Origin: CAYWFP01 sp964457365
Lineage (GTDB): Bacteria > Planctomycetota > SZUA-567
NCBI GenBank assembly: GCA_964457365.1
Contig: CAYWFP010000083.1
Location: 1 to 18,173, forward strand
Reading direction: 5' to 3'
DNA: 18,173 bases
Shown: positions 15,256-18,173 of the stretch, one piece after another
Layout of the letters: each line of letters starts with the position of its first letter
Numbering within the stretch: position 1 is the stretch's first letter
Notes under the pieces: generated by a model
What the model was told of the DNA's origin: nothing
What the model saw: the letters and a program-made list of their open reading frames with translations, nothing else
The model's database searches: none
Position numbers and translations under genes: made by a program

Positions 15256-16356
15256 ATGGCCGTTATCGTATCCGACATCGTCGAGATCATGAATATCATC
15301 GCGCCGCCGTGGATGGCCTGCAAGGGCGATCGCGTGGGATTGCACGCGGGGGCGCATGCGGCCAAGGTGCGGAAACTCCTGGTGGCGCTGGACGCGACGC
15401 TGGCGGTTATCGAGGAGGCCAAGACACGAGGCTGCCAGATGGTCGTCGCCCACCACCCGCGTTTCCACAGTCCGCTCGATACGCTCGACGAGGCTACGCC
15501 GATGGGGCGCCTCGCGGGGGAGATCGCCCGCGCCCGTCTGGCCGTCTTCTGCGCCCATACCAACCTCGATATCGCTCCCGGTGGAGTAAACGACAGTTTG
15601 GCGACGCTGACCGGGTTGGAGGCGTGGGAGGTGATCATGCCGACTGCGCCGGAGCGCTTGCTGAAACTCGCAGCCTTCGTTCCCGAGTCGCACCTGCACC
15701 AGGTGCGCGAGGCAGTCTGTGACGCCGGCGCTGGCGTTATCGGCGACTATACCGAATGTACCTACCGCGTTCACGGTACGGGGGCGTTCCGCGGCTCCGA
15801 TGAGACCACGCCTTTTTTGGGTGCGGCCGGACAATACGAAGAAGCGGAGGAATACCGTCTCGAGACCGTCCTCGGCGAGAGCGTCAAGACCGCCGTCGTC
15901 GAGGCGTTGCGCGCGGCGCATCCGTACGAGGAACCGGCATACGATCTGTACGTTCTGGATCAGGCCCGTACCCATGGCCTCGGCCGCATCGGCATGCTGC
16001 CCAAGGCGGTGAAGCTCTCGACACTGGCCCGTCGTCTCAAGAAAGCTATCGGCAGCCCCGGCGTGCAGATTCTCGGAGATCCCAAACGCGGCGTCCGGCG
16101 CGTGGCCACCTGGGGTGGCGCGGCTTGTCCTGTGGTCAGCGTGGCCGATCTCGGCGCCGAGGTGGCGGTTACCGGGGAACTGCCGTATCACGAGTTGGAG
16201 ATCCTGCAGCAGAATCACGTCGCGGCGATTCTGTTGGGGCACGGGCCGAGCGAGGCGGTGGTGCTCGAGCCGTTGGCCGAGAATCTGCGCAGCGCCCTGC
16301 CGGATCTGGATGTGGTCTGTTCCGCCGCCCCGCTGGTGCAGCCGCGCTCGATCTGA
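15256..16356 (+). CDS. NIF3-like dinuclear metal centre protein
   Basis: The 366-residue member of the NIF3/YbgI/YqfO family forms ring-shaped assemblies with a two-metal site; the cellular reaction is still debated, with GTP cyclohydrolase-type and general hydrolase roles proposed. Metal ligands are visible as VVAHHP (His66, His67), CAHTNLD (His101, Asp105) and, near the end, LLGHGPSE. Residues of about 140-245 form the inserted CutA/PII-like domain seen in the long bacterial form (EAVCDAGAGVIGDYTECTYRVHGTGAF, then AHPYEEPAYDLY). Length matches that long form. ATG 15256 has GGGAG five bases upstream. It heads an operon: the PilZ gene begins 14 bp downstream. Confidence 0.9.
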   Translation: MAVIVSDIVEIMNIIAPPWMACKGDRVGLHAGAHAAKVRKLLVALDATLAVIEEAKTRGCQMVVAHHPRFHSPLDTLDEATPMGRLAGEIARARLAVFCAHTNLDIAPGGVNDSLATLTGLEAWEVIMPTAPERLLKLAAFVPESHLHQVREAVCDAGAGVIGDYTECTYRVHGTGAFRGSDETTPFLGAAGQYEEAEEYRLETVLGESVKTAVVEALRAAHPYEEPAYDLYVLDQARTHGLGRIGMLPKAVKLSTLARRLKKAIGSPGVQILGDPKRGVRRVATWGGAACPVVSVADLGAEVAVTGELPYHELEILQQNHVAAILLGHGPSEAVVLEPLAENLRSALPDLDVVCSAAPLVQPRSI

Positions 16357-16370
16357 GCGGAGACTCACGC

Positions 16371-16979
16371 ATGCCCGACACCCATCGCCTCTCGCTCTAC
16401 CTCAAGGTCAAGTACTGGCTGCCTCGTGACCCGAAGGCGTATCAGGGCATCCTCTTCCATCTCTCGCCAGAAAACCTTTCCTTCGTCACCAACCGTTCGG
16501 TTCCCGAGGACCTGAAGTTCCGTCTCGCCATCTGCTCGCCGCAGGACTCGGGCGAATCCTGCTCGCCGCAGATGTGCGTCAAGTCGACGCGCGTGGAGTC
16601 GAACAGGAACGGCTACCTCGTCTCCGCTTATTTCATCGCCGAGGAGGAGATGGCCGAGGCCGACGACCGGCGCAACAATACCCGCCACCCGGTTTACCTC
16701 AAGGCCGAGCTCGCGTTGCATCCGACCGCTCAGCGGCAGACCTGCCGCATCGTCGATATCAGCCGCTCCGGCGTCCGGTTCGAACTGCCGCATCCGTTGG
16801 ATGTGGGCGATACCATCTACATGACCATCCACGGCTCTCCGCACGGCCCGTTCCGCCGCAACGTCGAGGCCGTCGCCGAGGTTGCCCGCAGCCGGCATCG
16901 CGGCCAGAGCGTCTACGAAATGGGCGCCACTTTCCTGCGCGCGGGGGCGAAGATCGAGCGCGCGCCCGGAGGAGAGTGA
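16371..16979 (+). CDS. PilZ-domain protein, likely c-di-GMP binding
   Basis: The 202-residue protein's C-terminal half is a PilZ domain with the canonical signature: RRNNTRHPV (Arg101 and Arg105 of RxxxR) and VDISRSGVRF (Asp129, Ser131, Gly134 of D/NxSxxG). This predicts binding of cyclic di-GMP. The N-terminal part (5-92) is also beta-rich, with KVKYWLPRD, LSPENLSFVTNRSV and VKSTRVESNRNGYLVSAYF. It may be a degenerate second PilZ or YcgR-N-like domain, as in two-domain c-di-GMP effectors. ATG 16371 has GCGGAG upstream; longer in-frame readings run back into the NIF3 gene and lack a ribosome site. No cyclase or phosphodiesterase is in the window. The next gene starts two bases after its stop, so the pair is co-translated. 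Confidence 0.87.
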   Translation: MPDTHRLSLYLKVKYWLPRDPKAYQGILFHLSPENLSFVTNRSVPEDLKFRLAICSPQDSGESCSPQMCVKSTRVESNRNGYLVSAYFIAEEEMAEADDRRNNTRHPVYLKAELALHPTAQRQTCRIVDISRSGVRFELPHPLDVGDTIYMTIHGSPHGPFRRNVEAVAEVARSRHRGQSVYEMGATFLRAGAKIERAPGGE

Positions 16980-16981
16980 CC

Positions 16982-18112
16982 ATGCGTTTCTGCGCGCTTT
17001 TGCTCGCCTTTTCCTTCGCGTTGCCGCTAGCGGCCGCGGAGAAACCTTATCTCGTCGTCCTCGACTTTGCTAGCGACTTCGACGAGGGGCGCCTCGGGCG
17101 CCAGGTCGGGCACATGTTCCGCCGCAAGTCCGCCCGGCGAGAACTCTATGCCGTCGATGTCGAAATCGACTGGGAGAACCTGAACGAAAAGATGGCGCGT
17201 CCGGCGCTCGCCGCCGACCCGGCCGAGATAGCCGCGCGCGCCAGGGAGGTATACGGCTGCGACGTCCTCATCTTCGGCGTGCTGGAGAAGCCGCGCCCGG
17301 AAACCGAGAAAGTGACCAAGCAGCATCAGGGCTTCACCACCACCATCCGCACGGACGAGTCGACGAAGCTGCTGCTGCATGTTCGTGCCGTAGATCTCGA
17401 CGCGCCGCAACGGTATGCCGTTGTCGGGCGCTTCGAGTTGAAGAACAACTTCGAGATCTCGCAGACCGTGGACGAGGTGCTGAAAATCCTTACCGGCGCG
17501 CCCACGCCCAAGGATATCGCCGCGGCCGATCCGGCCAATCGCATGGTCGCGGTCGGTCCGAATCTCTGTCCTCTCGGCGACTTCGGGATGGATATCGAAA
17601 AGGGGCTCGCAGCCCTCGCGGGGTGGTCCTTCCCGATGCGGGACGACATCGCCCTCGTCGGCGAAACCGGACGCGGCGCGGTGCTGCATTACGCGATTCC
17701 GACCGCGGTTGCCGCTACCACCGGCCTCTTCTGCTACTCGCCCTACATTCCTATCGAGCCGGAGACGCACTATCAAGTGTCCTTCGAGGCGAAGACGATG
17801 AAGCCGTCGATCATCCTCTTCGTCAAGGCCTATCGCGACATGGAGGTGCAAGGTTACGAAGAGACGACCACGTTGCGCCAGGAGGTTTTCAAACATCAGG
17901 TCCGTTTCTACGGGAAGAAAGGCGAATGGGGGCGACTGACCAGCAAGCCGTTCCTGCCTCGCAGCGTCAAGCCCGATCACATGCCGACACATCTGCGCGT
18001 TCAACTCTACGCCTACCACCCTGCGGGCGAAGTCTTCTTCGACAACGTCACCGTCCGCCGCTGTATCTTGCCGGAAGCAAACGAAAAGGCGGCAGAAAGC
18101 GTCAAGAAATGA
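16982..18112 (+). CDS. exported protein with CsgG/TolB-like front and jelly-roll-like rear
   Basis: The 376-residue protein has a clear signal peptide (MRFCALLLAFSFALPLAAA, cleavage near residue 19; no lipobox). Residues 22 to about 165 resemble the alternating beta/alpha domain of CsgG, TolB-N and related periplasmic proteins: YLVVLDFASDFDEGRLGRQV, then DPAEIAARAREVYGCDVLIFGVLE, then LLLHVRAVDLD and an ELKNNF strand. From about 190, NLCPLGDFGMD leads a beta-rich domain ending HLRVQLYAYHPAGEVFFDNVTVRR, the pattern of a carbohydrate-binding-module-type jelly roll (CBM4/9-like). I know no function for this pairing; attachment to an envelope polysaccharide is a guess. ATG 16982 has GGAGGAG eight bases upstream, inside the PilZ gene's end. 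Ends in TGA at 18110-18112, complete. Confidence 0.75.
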   Translation: MRFCALLLAFSFALPLAAAEKPYLVVLDFASDFDEGRLGRQVGHMFRRKSARRELYAVDVEIDWENLNEKMARPALAADPAEIAARAREVYGCDVLIFGVLEKPRPETEKVTKQHQGFTTTIRTDESTKLLLHVRAVDLDAPQRYAVVGRFELKNNFEISQTVDEVLKILTGAPTPKDIAAADPANRMVAVGPNLCPLGDFGMDIEKGLAALAGWSFPMRDDIALVGETGRGAVLHYAIPTAVAATTGLFCYSPYIPIEPETHYQVSFEAKTMKPSIILFVKAYRDMEVQGYEETTTLRQEVFKHQVRFYGKKGEWGRLTSKPFLPRSVKPDHMPTHLRVQLYAYHPAGEVFFDNVTVRRCILPEANEKAAESVKK

Positions 18113-18157
18113 TTTGCGCGATCCTTACCGCTCACGGGGAATTCATCGCGCGCCTCA
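18113..18157. other. short end region with an inverted repeat
   Basis: After the last stop there is an inverted repeat, GCGCGAT (18116-18122) and ATCGCGC (18145-18151), with a 22-base loop. No T tract follows, so a terminator is doubtful. Confidence 0.3.
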
Positions 18158-18173
18158 CCCCCCCCCCCCCCCC
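18158..18173. repeat. terminal run of 16 C, probable sequencing or assembly artefact
   Basis: The window ends in sixteen C with no flanking sequence beyond. A homopolymer at a contig end is typical of artefact, for example poly-G tails of two-colour Illumina reads assembled in reverse complement. It should not be read as biology without raw reads. Confidence 0.7.

Noticed and set aside
14092..16368. A 758-codon open frame on the minus strand
   Set aside because: It runs antisense through the NIF3 gene and out of frame through the permease. Its translation is low-complexity and lacks family motifs; the genes in the other frames are well supported.
1..18173. CRISPR array, tRNA, rRNA, phage or toxin-antitoxin module
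   Set aside because: No regularly spaced repeats, no tRNA-like cloverleaf with flanking signals, and no phage or toxin signature proteins were seen on either strand.

Overview
The window is GC-rich bacterial chromosome, gene-dense on both strands, with mostly chromosomal housekeeping genes: recN, uvrC, fabI, a PfkB sugar kinase, a glycosyltransferase, a NIF3-family gene, and a very large PAS-rich hybrid histidine kinase. Several features would fit the PVC superphylum (Kiritimatiellota, Lentisphaerota or Verrucomicrobiota): a secreted DnaJ-type cysteine-rich protein without a J domain, a shortened UvrC, and an exported protein with a CsgG/TolB-like front half and a jelly-roll-like back half. 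That placement is inference from gene style, not proof. The sequence ends in a run of 16 C, which looks like a contig end.

Layout. Positions 1-63 are the tail of a plus-strand gene. Positions 64-1714 are a visibly less GC-rich islet holding a truncated transposase-like gene, a palindrome-rich repeat, a 105-bp element with terminal inverted repeats, a small GspG-like gene, and two copies of a 30-bp direct repeat at its edges. From 1715 the content is ordinary core-type genes. recN (minus) diverges from a secreted ten-CxxC zinc protein (plus). That gene converges, 3 bp apart, on a minus-strand pair: uvrC and a 72-aa zinc-ribbon gene that overlaps its stop. uvrC diverges from fabI (plus), whose end overlaps the end of a glycosyltransferase gene (minus) lying downstream of a PfkB kinase. 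Next come the 1567-aa hybrid kinase and a TauE/SafE permease, both minus. The permease diverges from a three-gene plus operon: NIF3 family, PilZ family, and the exported CsgG/jelly-roll-like protein.

How genes work together. recN and uvrC are both DNA-repair genes with recognisable sigma70-type promoters. The recN promoter contains a perfect 7+7 palindrome over its -35, a candidate operator. The 72-aa zinc ribbon is translationally coupled to uvrC (GTGA overlap), which is notable because this UvrC lacks both its usual C-terminal helix-hairpin-helix domain and a central segment. The NIF3-PilZ-CsgG-like operon is tightly packed, linking a possible c-di-GMP binder with an exported protein. No RNA gene, CRISPR array, phage module or obvious defence system is visible. 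The best leads are the repeat-rich islet, the UvrC/zinc-ribbon pair and the two exported proteins of unknown role.
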